Origin: an uncultured Beijerinckiaceae bacterium
GTDB taxonomy: Bacteria > Pseudomonadota > Alphaproteobacteria > Rhizobiales > Beijerinckiaceae
Length of the DNA: 8,063 nucleotides
Assembly: GCA_937863205.1 (NCBI GenBank)
Contig: CALMGA010000447.1
Coordinates: forward strand, 1 to 8,063
Reading direction: 5' to 3'
Shown here: positions 1 through 6,183 of the stretch, piece by piece
How the letters are laid out: each line of letters begins with the position of its first letter
How positions within the stretch are numbered: the first letter of the stretch is position 1
Position numbers and translations under genes: made by a program
Notes under the pieces: generated by a model
Seen by the model: the letters and a program-made list of their open reading frames with translations, nothing else
Told to the model about the DNA's origin: nothing
The model's database searches: none

Positions 1-112
1 GCTCGTACATGTCGACGCTGACGTCTTCGAGGCTTTGGAAGAGCGCTTCGGCAGCGAAGAAGCCGCTGGGGCCGCTGCCGACGACGGCGACCTTGAGAAC
101 TTCGGATGTCAT
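1..112 (-). CDS. Ferredoxin-NADP+ reductase, adrenodoxin-reductase/FprA type (N-terminal fragment)
   Basis: Only the first 37 codons are in the window; the gene continues past the left edge. The translation starts [17 protein letters not shown] and continues FFAAEAL, ending VDMYE. The [12 protein letters not shown] stretch (residues 10-21) is the GxGxxG dinucleotide-binding loop for FAD. Its serine-proline form, followed by a 'VDM-E' strand, is the start typical of adrenodoxin-reductase-like enzymes such as mycobacterial FprA. These flavoproteins pass electrons between NADPH and a ferredoxin in the cytoplasm. The ATG overlaps the TGA of the ferredoxin gene as ATGA and no Shine-Dalgarno sequence is visible before it, so translation is probably coupled to the ferredoxin. 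The adjacent ferredoxin is the obvious partner. Another FAD-dependent reductase of the same fold (glutamate-synthase small-subunit-like) cannot be excluded from this fragment. Confidence 0.8.
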   Translation of the reverse strand, partial: MTSEVLKVAVVGSGPSGFFAAEALFQSLEDVSVDMYE

Positions 113-417
113 GCGAAGCCGAGAGCCGCACGTCGTGCCTCTGCGGAGGGGAGCGGGCTGCGCTTGCTGGAGATCACCGGCAGGCGTCGAGCGAAGTTCC
201 GGTTGAACTCGATCAAGCTCTCTTCCTCGTCGGAGTAGTCGACGACTTCGCTGATTGCCTGCACCGGGCAGGCCGGCACGCAGGCGCTGCAGTCGATGCA
301 GACCTCGGGGTCGATGTAGGTGCGCTCCTCGTCCGCGTGGAAACACTGCACCGGGCAGTGCTCGACGCAATCGGTGAAGAGGCATTGGCGGCAGTTGTCG
401 TTAACGATATGCGGCAT
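109..417 (-). CDS. fdxA: Seven-iron ferredoxin ([3Fe-4S][4Fe-4S], AvFdI/FdxA type)
   Basis: This 102-residue acidic protein has cysteines at 9, 12, 17, 21, 25, 40, 43, 46 and 50. After loss of the initiator Met these become 8, 11, 16, 20, 24, 39, 42, 45 and 49, the numbering known for Azotobacter vinelandii ferredoxin I. By that precedent C8/C16/C49 hold a [3Fe-4S] cluster, C20/C39/C42/C45 hold a [4Fe-4S] cluster, and C11 and C24 are free. A C-terminal tail of about 45 residues ([10 protein letters not shown] region) matches the extension of this family. I chose ATG 417 because the family begins right there and AGGA (423-426) lies 5 bases upstream. A longer open frame upstream overlaps the end of the molybdoenzyme gene and is rejected. 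The gene sits between a molybdoenzyme and a ferredoxin-NADP reductase, so it probably carries electrons between them in the cytoplasm. Confidence 0.93.
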   Translation of the reverse strand: MPHIVNDNCRQCLFTDCVEHCPVQCFHADEERTYIDPEVCIDCSACVPACPVQAISEVVDYSDEEESLIEFNRNFARRLPVISSKRSPLPSAEARRAALGFA

Positions 418-487
418 CGCTGTCCTGCGGTCGCGTCCTCGCAAGTCCGCGCGACGCGGGAGCGAGCGCCTGATGAGCCCGTTTCGA

Positions 488-513
488 TCGGTCACCCGCT
501 CGCGGGCGACCGA
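488..513 (-). other. Intercistronic hairpin between molybdoenzyme and ferredoxin genes
   Basis: TCGGTCACCCG (488-498) and CGGGCGACCGA (503-513) form an 11-bp stem around a 4-base loop. The single A:C mismatch on the plus strand becomes a G:U wobble in the minus-strand transcript, so in the operon RNA the stem is continuous. It begins about 15 bases after the molybdoenzyme stop codon. No run of U follows, so it is not a standard intrinsic terminator. A role in mRNA 3'-end stability or in uneven expression of the genes on either side is inferred. Confidence 0.5.
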
Positions 514-527
514 CATTTCGCGGGTGG

Positions 528-2726
528 TTACTCTGCTGGTTCGACGATCATCCGGCTTGCAGCAGGGGACGCCATGGCAGCCGGAAGGACCGGTTCGATC
601 TGAACACGGTTGTCGGAATAGACGCCGGCCTGGCCGAGGTTGGCGTGTCTCGGGGCGGTCGTCGAGTTGACGGCCGTACCTGTTCTGTTGAGACCAGGCC
701 AATGCCCGACGTTGGTCACGACCAAGCCGGGGCCGACGTCATTGCTGATCTCAGCAATAGCCTCGAACGTGCCACGATCGTTGAAGATGCGGACGTAGGT
801 TTCCGGTAGGATCGATCGTTCTGCCGCATCGGCAGCGTTGATCAGGATGCGTTGTTCCCCCTGACGCTTCTGCTGCATTCTCTCGTTGCCGTACTGCGTG
901 TTGAGGAAGGCGTGCGGCTTCGGCGAGAGCATGCTGAGCGGAAAGCGATCCGCGGAAACGTCGTCGACCTGTTCGAACGCATCGTCTTGCGGTGGGATGT
1001 AATTCGGCACCGGATCGACGTAGCCGCCGACCTGCATCCCGGCGTAACCCGAACGCCAGACTTCGAGCACCATGTTGCCGCCGGCGGCCATGCTGGAGGC
1101 GAACTCGCACTTCCCCGACGGCGTCTTGAAGTTGCCTTCGGCGTGAGGCGCCCGCTCGTGCGGCAGGCCGACGTTGAGGCGCTTCCAGCCCTCCTTCTTG
1201 AGGAGATCGAGCGTGATGCCCTGGAGCGCCGGCGCGTTCCAGTCGTAGGACTTCGTCAACCACTCGTCGTCGCTCATCTCCCAGTAGGCGTCGGTGAAGC
1301 CCATCGTCTTGGCGAGACGGCGGAACATGTCGATATTGGCCATGCACTCGCCCGGCGGCTCGATCGCCGGCATGTTCAACTCGATGTAGAGGTGGCCCCA
1401 GGTCACCATGATGTCATATTGCTCGGCCTGCATCGCTGCGGGCAGGATGATGTCGGCGTACTTCGCCGTGTCGGTGAGGAACAACTCGCTCGCCACCGTG
1501 AACAGGTCGTCGCGCATCAGCCCGCGCACCAGTTCGCCGGCGTACGGCGCCTGCGACACCGGGTTGGAGTTGTAGAAGAACACCGACTTGATCGGCGGAT
1601 CGAGCGGGATCTTGCCAGTGAGCGCGGAGCCGAGGTCGAGCTCGTTGATCACGCGCGTGCCCGGCTTGATCCAGTCCGGCCGGCAGACGTGCGCGAGGTC
1701 CATCGGGAACTCGTAGATCGGCATCTCCATCGTGCCGCCGCCCGGATGGCGCCACGCGCCGGTCAGCGCGGGAAGGCAAGTGACCGCGCGCACGGCGTCG
1801 CCGCCGCCGGGGCTCCGCTCGATCGCCACGCCCTGGCGGATGGCGGAGACCTTCGCCTTGGCATACTCGCGCGACAGGGTGAGGATGTCCTGCGCCGACA
1901 GGCCGGTGATCATCGCGACGCGCTCGACGGGGAACTCGGCCGCGCGCGCCTTCAGTTCAGTGAAGCCGAGCGTGTACTTCTCGACGTAGTCGTGGTCGTA
2001 GAGGTTCTCCTCGATGATCACGTTCATCATGCCCAGGGCGAGGGCGCCGTCGGTGCCGGGCTTGATCGCGAGGTGCCAGTCGGCCTGCTTGGCGGTGCGG
2101 GACTTGTAGGGGTCGATGACGACGATCTTCGCGCCCTTCGCTCTTGCTTCGAGCAGGAACGGCCAACCGTGGAGGTTGGTCGAGACCATGTTCATGCCCC
2201 ACACGATGATGTAGTCGGCATGCGCCATGCTCTCGACATCGAGGCCGCCGGTGGGGCCGACCGTCATCACCCAGGCCGTCGACGAGCCGGATTCGCAGTA
2301 GGTCTTCTCGGCCACCGTCGAGCCCAGCCGGTTGAAGAAGGCGTCGCCTGCGGTGAGGCCGTTCGCCGTGCCCTGGTTGCCGAGGTAGGCATGCGGCATG
2401 ATCGCTTCGCTGCCGTACTGGTCGATGATGCCGGTCCACTTGTCCTTGATCGTCGCCAGCGCCTCGTCCCACGTGATGCGCTCATACTGGCCCGATCCCT
2501 TGGGGCCGGTGCGCTTCATCGGGTGGAGCAGGCGATCGGGATGGTAGTGGTGCTCGGCGAAGTTCTTCAGCTTCACGCACAGGCCGCCGCGCGTCATCGG
2601 ATGGTCGGGATCACCCGTCACCTCGACAAGCTTGTTGTCCTTGACGTGATAGAGAAAAGCGCAGGTGTCGGGACAATCTTGCGGGCAGGCGCCTCGGACG
2701 ATGCGGGTTTCGCTTGAAGTCGACAT
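528..2726 (-). CDS. Molybdopterin oxidoreductase, DMSO-reductase superfamily, with N-terminal [4Fe-4S] site (YyaE-like/MopB_3-like)
   Basis: This 732-residue protein has the order of a DMSO-reductase-superfamily catalytic subunit. The N-terminal [4Fe-4S] domain has C14-x3-C18-x3-C22-x27-C50. Next come the 'P.KR.GPKGSGQYERITWDEAL' type linker (about 69-90), two nested molybdopterin-binding regions (about 100-450, including IVVIDPYKSRTA at 201-212 and the IKPGTDGALALGM loop at 221-233), and a C-terminal guanylate-binding beta domain (about 595-715). Cys144 in KTYCESGSS falls where the protein ligand to Mo normally lies. No twin-arginine signal is present, so the enzyme should be cytoplasmic. 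ATG 2726 is preceded by GAGGAG (2733-2738) at a 6-base spacing and starts just before the Fe-S motif. A start 52 codons upstream would add a pseudo-hydrophobic stretch read from the intergenic region. The substrate is unknown: it most resembles uncharacterised soluble members of the superfamily, and neither nitrate nor formate activity is supported. The neighbouring ferredoxin and reductase suggest NADP(H)-linked electron supply or removal. Confidence 0.92.
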   Translation of the reverse strand: MSTSSETRIVRGACPQDCPDTCAFLYHVKDNKLVEVTGDPDHPMTRGGLCVKLKNFAEHHYHPDRLLHPMKRTGPKGSGQYERITWDEALATIKDKWTGIIDQYGSEAIMPHAYLGNQGTANGLTAGDAFFNRLGSTVAEKTYCESGSSTAWVMTVGPTGGLDVESMAHADYIIVWGMNMVSTNLHGWPFLLEARAKGAKIVVIDPYKSRTAKQADWHLAIKPGTDGALALGMMNVIIEENLYDHDYVEKYTLGFTELKARAAEFPVERVAMITGLSAQDILTLSREYAKAKVSAIRQGVAIERSPGGGDAVRAVTCLPALTGAWRHPGGGTMEMPIYEFPMDLAHVCRPDWIKPGTRVINELDLGSALTGKIPLDPPIKSVFFYNSNPVSQAPYAGELVRGLMRDDLFTVASELFLTDTAKYADIILPAAMQAEQYDIMVTWGHLYIELNMPAIEPPGECMANIDMFRRLAKTMGFTDAYWEMSDDEWLTKSYDWNAPALQGITLDLLKKEGWKRLNVGLPHERAPHAEGNFKTPSGKCEFASSMAAGGNMVLEVWRSGYAGMQVGGYVDPVPNYIPPQDDAFEQVDDVSADRFPLSMLSPKPHAFLNTQYGNERMQQKRQGEQRILINAADAAERSILPETYVRIFNDRGTFEAIAEISNDVGPGLVVTNVGHWPGLNRTGTAVNSTTAPRHANLGQAGVYSDNRVQIEPVLPAAMASPAASRMIVEPAE

Positions 2727-2732
2727 GTTCAG

Positions 2733-2738
2733 CTCCTC
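2733..2738 (-). promoter_or_regulatory. Shine-Dalgarno site fixing the molybdoenzyme start
   Basis: On the minus strand GAGGAG lies 6 bases before ATG 2726. It is a strong site and decides against the upstream in-frame start at 2882. Confidence 0.8.
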
Positions 2739-2766
2739 GCAATGAGGCGATGCCGGCACGATCGAG

Positions 2767-2805
2767 CGACACGTCTGGACACTTTCCAGACCCTGTCCCG
2801 GACAC
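2767..2805 (-). promoter_or_regulatory. Candidate operator: 7-5-7 inverted repeat plus GTGTC repeats upstream of the molybdoenzyme gene
   Basis: GTCTGGA (2773-2779) and TCCAGAC (2785-2791) are a perfect 7-bp inverted repeat separated by 5 bases. Read on the minus strand, GTGTC also occurs three times in the same direction (ending the units at 2800-2805, 2777-2782 and 2767-2772), with spacings of 23 and 10 bp, near one and two helical turns. TGTCC-C-GGACA (2794-2804) forms a second small palindrome. The cluster lies about 45-80 bases upstream of the molybdoenzyme ATG, in the 165-base gap after the regulator gene. MocR-type regulators are known to bind combinations of direct and inverted repeats. 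Binding by the adjacent regulator is inference. I could not place -35 and -10 boxes with confidence. Confidence 0.5.
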
Positions 2806-2891
2806 CTCCCATGCAAACTTAAGGCCAATGCGAGCCAGAGAAAGGTCCAGTTGCTAAGAGTTCCAAGGAGCCAGTTCGGCAACGCGCATGG

Positions 2892-4364
2892 TCACCCCTG
2901 CGCGGCCATCGCGATCCGAGCCATCGCGTCGGAGATCTGCGCCTCCGTGAGATGCACGTAGCCGAGCAGGATGCTGCGTTCCGCATGGGGCAGCGTGCGA
3001 TGGAAGTGCACGGCACCCTCCTCAAGAGGATGGAGGCCGACCCCGACGGAGCGCGCGTGCCGTGCGAGATCCTTGGCGCTGCGGACCCGAGTCGGGATCT
3101 GCCAGAGCATGTGCGTACCGCCTTCGGCTCCGGCCAAGCCGCCTTCGCCGAAATGCTTGCTCAGCGACGAAATGACGGCATCGCGCCGGCGAACGTAGGT
3201 CCGGCGCATACGATTGAGCTGGCCACTCAGGCTTCCGTTGCGCATGAACTGAGCGAGCGTGGCTTGCTCCAGCCAAGGGCAGCCATTGTCAATGAGTCCT
3301 TTGAGGATCGAGGCCGCGTGGATCAGATCGGGCGGGAGTACCATGTAGCCGAGCCGCATACCCGGTCCCAGCGAGCGCGAGAAGGAATTGAGATAGATGA
3401 CGCAATTGTTGCGGTCGAGAGACTGCAACGAAGGCAAGACCTGCCCTTCGTAACGGAAGTCGGAATCGTAATCGACTTCGAGGATGTAGGCACCGACGCG
3501 TGCGGCCCACTCGAGGAGCTGCAGACGTCGTTCGAGGCTCATCGTCACGCCTGTCGGGAACTGGTGGGAAGGCGTGCCATAGACCATTTTGACGGGACGG
3601 CTGGGGAGGCGATCGACCATGAGGCCGGCATCGTCGACTTCGATCGGCGTGACCTTGCCGCCGTAGCTTTCAAAGAGAAATACCGCGCCGCGGTAGCAGG
3701 GCGCCTCGATGAGAATCGGTGTATTCACGCCGACAAGAAGGTGTGCGGCGAGGTTGAGTCCCTGTTGGAAGCCGCCGACGACGATGATGTTCTCGGCTTT
3801 CGTCAGGATGCCGCGTGCAGGACCGATGAAGTCGGCGATGAGCTCGCGTAGTTCAGGCAAGCCCGACGGATCGTTGTACTGGCCGATGCGTTCGGGTGCG
3901 GCACCCCAGCACTCCAGCAGCAATCGCCGCCACATTTTGCTGGGAAAGGATTGAGCATCCACGCGGCCGAAGCGGAAGTCGGTTCGAATCTCCGGGTCGG
4001 GCGGGCTGTAGAGTCCCGGCAGGCCCTTCGCCGAATAGGGTAGCGGCAGATTGACCGCGACCGAGGACGTGGCCCGATCGATCATCCCTTTGACGCCACT
4101 CGCCATGACGTCTTCCGGGATGGCCGAACGAACAAACGTCCCACGTGCAGGCGCGGAATGGATGAAGCCTTCCGCCACCAGCCGGTCGTATGCTTCCAAG
4201 ACGGTGTTGCGCGAAACGCCGAGTTGGCGGCTGAGCCCGCGCGAGCTAGGTAGCGCGGCACCTGGCTTGAGCTGTCCACCGCGGATGAGAACCACGATCT
4301 GCTCAAAGATTTGACCTTGCAGGGTCGGGCCCTTGCTTGGATCGAGGTGAATTGCGATCTGCAT
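2892..4364 (-). CDS. MocR/PdxR-type transcriptional regulator (GntR wHTH + aminotransferase-like domain) with altered PLP site
   Basis: This 490-residue protein has a GntR winged helix at about 10-78 (GQIFEQIVVLIRGGQLKPG, then LPSSRGLSRQLGVSRNTVLEAYDRL). A linker follows, and then a fold-type-I aminotransferase domain (about 125-485) with GLPELRELIADF (168-179), YGTPSHQFPTG (262-272), DYDSDFRYEG (298-307) and the RLGY element (337-340). It is of typical MocR length. Using the known PLP contacts of Bacillus GabR (R207, D279, Y281, K312, R319), a constant offset of 18 aligns R225, V297, Y299, R330 and R337. Three of five are kept, but the Schiff-base lysine is Arg330 and the pyridine-nitrogen aspartate is Val297. 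It may therefore bind another ligand, or PLP only weakly. ATG 4364 starts just before the winged helix; only a weak GGA precedes it, and a 66-codon upstream extension of the frame looks non-coding. It is co-oriented with the molybdoenzyme 165 bases downstream, the likely target. Confidence 0.93.
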   Translation of the reverse strand: MQIAIHLDPSKGPTLQGQIFEQIVVLIRGGQLKPGAALPSSRGLSRQLGVSRNTVLEAYDRLVAEGFIHSAPARGTFVRSAIPEDVMASGVKGMIDRATSSVAVNLPLPYSAKGLPGLYSPPDPEIRTDFRFGRVDAQSFPSKMWRRLLLECWGAAPERIGQYNDPSGLPELRELIADFIGPARGILTKAENIIVVGGFQQGLNLAAHLLVGVNTPILIEAPCYRGAVFLFESYGGKVTPIEVDDAGLMVDRLPSRPVKMVYGTPSHQFPTGVTMSLERRLQLLEWAARVGAYILEVDYDSDFRYEGQVLPSLQSLDRNNCVIYLNSFSRSLGPGMRLGYMVLPPDLIHAASILKGLIDNGCPWLEQATLAQFMRNGSLSGQLNRMRRTYVRRRDAVISSLSKHFGEGGLAGAEGGTHMLWQIPTRVRSAKDLARHARSVGVGLHPLEEGAVHFHRTLPHAERSILLGYVHLTEAQISDAMARIAMAAQG

Positions 4365-5426
4365 GCTCAATCCGTGGACGGTCCTTCTAGCGTTCCTTAC
4401 TGCGATCAGGCTATCGCGCCGGATCGTTCGCCGGACAACGTGAGAACGCTCAGGTCGGCATCGGCCGAGCTGACCGGTCCAAAGCCGCGGCATCCTCCGC
4501 CGCCATGGATCGATCCCCTCCCGCTTTTCCGCGTCAGCTACCGGAGAGGTCCGCTCAGACAATCAGGGTTCCGCATTGGCTGGTGAACTCTTCGTCGGCG
4601 CCGCGGGATCTGGGATGAATGCGACTCGCCGCCGCCGGTCGTGACAGAACGCGCGCTCGAGTCCGTCCCAGACAAGCTGATCGATATTTGATAACGCATA
4701 AACCGCGGCCCCGTCTTCGGCATTAGCCAGGGCGCCCGCGCAAGCGCGCTTTGTCGCTGCCTCTCCTCATCGAAGGCGAGCGGCCTGGAAAACCAGCCAT
4801 GCTGCCAAGCTGGCAGTTTCCTGCCGTTCCCGCGAGCGGCTTCAAGGGCATGCATGCTCACCTGCGCCCTCGCGCGAGCGCGGTTGCCGCGGGGCGCGTT
4901 GCGGTGCCCGACGACGTGGGCGAGGAAAGCCGCCACGCTCATCGTCGGCACGGCCGCGGCGTGCAAATGATCGACCGACCGCCGAATGCGGTCGCCTCCC
5001 TATCGTCCTGCTGATCTCCTCTACGGGTGGCGACAGTTGTCGTGATCTGGTTCGTCATCGGGGCTGACCTTGGAGAATGTTCTACCCCGTCCGCCCCCTC
5101 CGATCACGTCGTCTCCTGCGATCCCCGAGAGCTCCCTGCGATGCTGCAGAAGGAAAAATCGCGTGATGCGCTATGGCGTGAGCGGGCCGGAAGCGGAAAG
5201 GCCGCCTTCCAGTAACGGTCGGGCGATGGCGGACAAAGGCGCTCAGCCGACGTCCCGGCTACGTCGAAGCAGCCGATCTGTCCCTTCATCGCGAGCGATC
5301 ATTTGCTCCGCCGACGGCCCGGTGGGAGTGCGCCTTCTCCGACCATTCAGGATCAAGGACTTGTTTCGAGAAGCGGCCCAGATATCGGGAGTGGAAGTGT
5401 CGTAGCTGGCGCCTTCCGGGCAAACC
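4365..5426. other. Gene-poor intergenic region of about 1.06 kb
   Basis: No open frame here gives a protein I recognise. The longest candidates (minus 4538-4966, plus 4751-5014, plus 5070-5405) are rich in Arg, Ser and Pro with no domain motif, lack good ribosome-binding sites and look like chance frames in GC-rich DNA. The stretch must hold the promoters of the leftward MocR gene and the rightward XRE-cupin gene. An AT-richer patch at about 4678-4705 could be part of the former, but I cannot place boxes. There are a few short palindromes, among them GCATGCATGC near 4849-4858 and an imperfect stem at 5189-5210. Decayed genes are possible but not shown. Confidence 0.6.
4802..4816. repeat. Short perfect inverted repeat CTGCCA-AGC-TGGCAG
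   Basis: Six-base arms (4802-4807 and 4811-4816) flank a 3-base centre, and one further G:T wobble extends the stem. It lies in the gene-poor region about 440 bases upstream of the MocR start. It could be a protein-binding site or chance. No T-run of terminator length follows on either strand. Confidence 0.3.
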
Positions 5427-6080
5427 ATGCGAAACGGTGGCGCTGGAGTAGGAGCGCCCGTGCCGAAGACGACCGACGCCACTGACGCTACGGCTGCCTC
5501 CGACGAGCTCGGCCATGCCGCCGGTAGCCGTATCGGCTTTTTCGTTCGCGATGCCCGCAAGGCGCAGCAGCTCTCCCTAGACCAGCTTGCACAGAAGGCC
5601 GGCGTCAGCCGAGCGATGATCTCGAGGATCGAGCGCGACGAGGCGGTGCCGACGACCACGGTGCTGGCCAAGCTTGCCGAGGCGCTCGGCCTGACCTTCT
5701 CGCAGCTGATGTCGCGCTCGGACGAGCAGGAGATCCTGCGCATCCCGGTGAAAAGCCAGCCGGTGCTGCGGGACGAGGAGTCCGGCTTCGTCCGACGCTG
5801 CCTGTCGCCGGTGCTGCCGGGCCGGGGCATCGACTTCGTGATGAACACCCTGCCGCCGCGCGCCACCGCCGGCGACTTCGGCGCTCACCGGCGCGGCGTC
5901 GAGGAGTACATCTTCGTCCAGACCGGCCGCCTCAAGGCGGTGATCGGCGGCGAGGTGGTGACGCTGGAGGAGGGCGACTCGCTGTACTTCCAGGCCGACG
6001 CCAATCATTCCTTCATCAACGTCGGCGCCTGCGACTGCGTGTACTTCCTCATCATCGATAGCGCTCGCATGAAGAAGTAA
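5427..6080 (+). CDS. XRE-family transcriptional regulator with C-terminal cupin domain
   Basis: The 217-residue product has an XRE helix-turn-helix at about 33-96 (LSLDQLAQKAGVSRAMISRIER is residues 49-70) and a single cupin_2 barrel at about 130-212. HTH-cupin proteins are cytoplasmic DNA-binding regulators whose barrel senses a small molecule. In cupin motif 1, G152-A-H154 to E159/E160, only one histidine of the usual pair is present. Motif 2 keeps G183, H194 and N198, so metal binding may be incomplete. The first 30 residues are low-complexity Ala/Thr and probably disordered. The start is uncertain: ATG 5427 has only CGGG before it, while GTG 5460 is 5 bases after TAGGAG and would give 206 residues. 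The transporter and PfpI genes follow on the same strand after a 103-base gap with its own sigma-54-type promoter, so this regulator probably acts on them. Its ligand is unknown. Confidence 0.93.
   Translation: MRNGGAGVGAPVPKTTDATDATAASDELGHAAGSRIGFFVRDARKAQQLSLDQLAQKAGVSRAMISRIERDEAVPTTTVLAKLAEALGLTFSQLMSRSDEQEILRIPVKSQPVLRDEESGFVRRCLSPVLPGRGIDFVMNTLPPRATAGDFGAHRRGVEEYIFVQTGRLKAVIGGEVVTLEEGDSLYFQADANHSFINVGACDCVYFLIIDSARMKK
5449..5454 (+). promoter_or_regulatory. Shine-Dalgarno-like TAGGAG supporting an internal GTG start at 5460
   Basis: TAGGAG is 5 bases upstream of GTG 5460, which is in frame with ATG 5427 and lies before the HTH domain. It is the best ribosome-binding sequence near this gene's 5' end and makes the shorter 206-residue form plausible. 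Confidence 0.45.
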
Positions 6081-6114
6081 TCGCCGGATTGCGCCGCTGC
6101 GACACCGCGCGCGC

Positions 6115-6130
6115 TGGCACGGCGCTTGCT
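6115..6130 (+). promoter_or_regulatory. Sigma-54 (RpoN) -24/-12 promoter upstream of the transporter gene
   Basis: TGGCACG-GCGC-TTGCT matches the TGGCACG-N4-TTGCW consensus at every specified position. GG (6116-6117) and GC (6128-6129) are separated by exactly 10 bases, and a C precedes as in the YTGGCACG form. The predicted start of transcription is near 6141, leaving a leader of about 43 bases before ATG 6184. The site is in the non-coding gap after the XRE-cupin gene and is correctly oriented. A sigma-54 promoter requires an AAA+ enhancer-binding activator; none is encoded in this window and I see no clear upstream activator site. Confidence 0.8.
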
Positions 6131-6144
6131 CTCTCATATCAGAC

Positions 6145-6168
6145 GCTTTTCTTATCGGTGAGAAAGGC
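6145..6168 (+). promoter_or_regulatory. Palindrome/hairpin in the predicted leader of the transporter mRNA
   Basis: GCTTTTCT (6145-6152) and AGAAAGGC (6161-6168) pair over 8 bp with one G:U, around the 8-base loop TATCGGTG. It begins about 4 bases after the predicted sigma-54 transcription start and ends 4 bases before the GGGAGG ribosome-binding site. It could be an operator for the neighbouring XRE-cupin regulator, placed to block transcription, or an RNA hairpin affecting translation. Both are inference. Confidence 0.4.
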
Positions 6169-6183
6169 TTATGGGAGGTGCCC

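Noticed and set aside
852..2717. 621-codon open frame on the plus strand, antisense to the molybdoenzyme gene
   Set aside because: It is Arg/His/Val/Asp-rich with no domain motif. It mirrors the GC-rich codon use of the well-supported molybdoenzyme on the other strand.
2735..2756. GGCATCG...TTGC on the minus strand upstream of the molybdoenzyme, checked as a sigma-54 promoter
   Set aside because: The GG-to-GC spacing is 12 rather than 10 bases, which sigma-54 does not tolerate, and it overlaps the ribosome-binding site region.
2727..2882. Upstream in-frame extension of the molybdoenzyme that looks like a signal peptide (hydrophobic LLGTLSNWTFLWLALALSL stretch)
   Set aside because: A strong Shine-Dalgarno fixes the start at 2726, the Fe-S motif begins at once after it, and the extension covers the intergenic region holding the palindrome. 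A non-Tat signal is not expected on a molybdoenzyme of this type.
3979..4000. GGTTCGAATC resembling a tRNA T-loop
   Set aside because: The flanking bases do not form a T-stem, no cloverleaf is visible, and the stretch lies inside the MocR coding sequence.
4538..4966. 142-codon minus-strand open frame in the gene-poor region
   Set aside because: It has no recognisable motif and an Arg/Ala/Ser-rich composition, with codon use unlike neighbouring genes.
4956..4976. CGGCACG-like sequence with GG-10-GC spacing, a possible second sigma-54 promoter
   Set aside because: It lacks the TTGC half (reads CGGC) and no gene starts at a suitable distance downstream.
5070..5405. 111-codon plus-strand open frame before the XRE-cupin gene
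   Set aside because: It is Pro/Ser/Arg-rich with no domain signature and no good ribosome-binding site, and is probably a chance frame.
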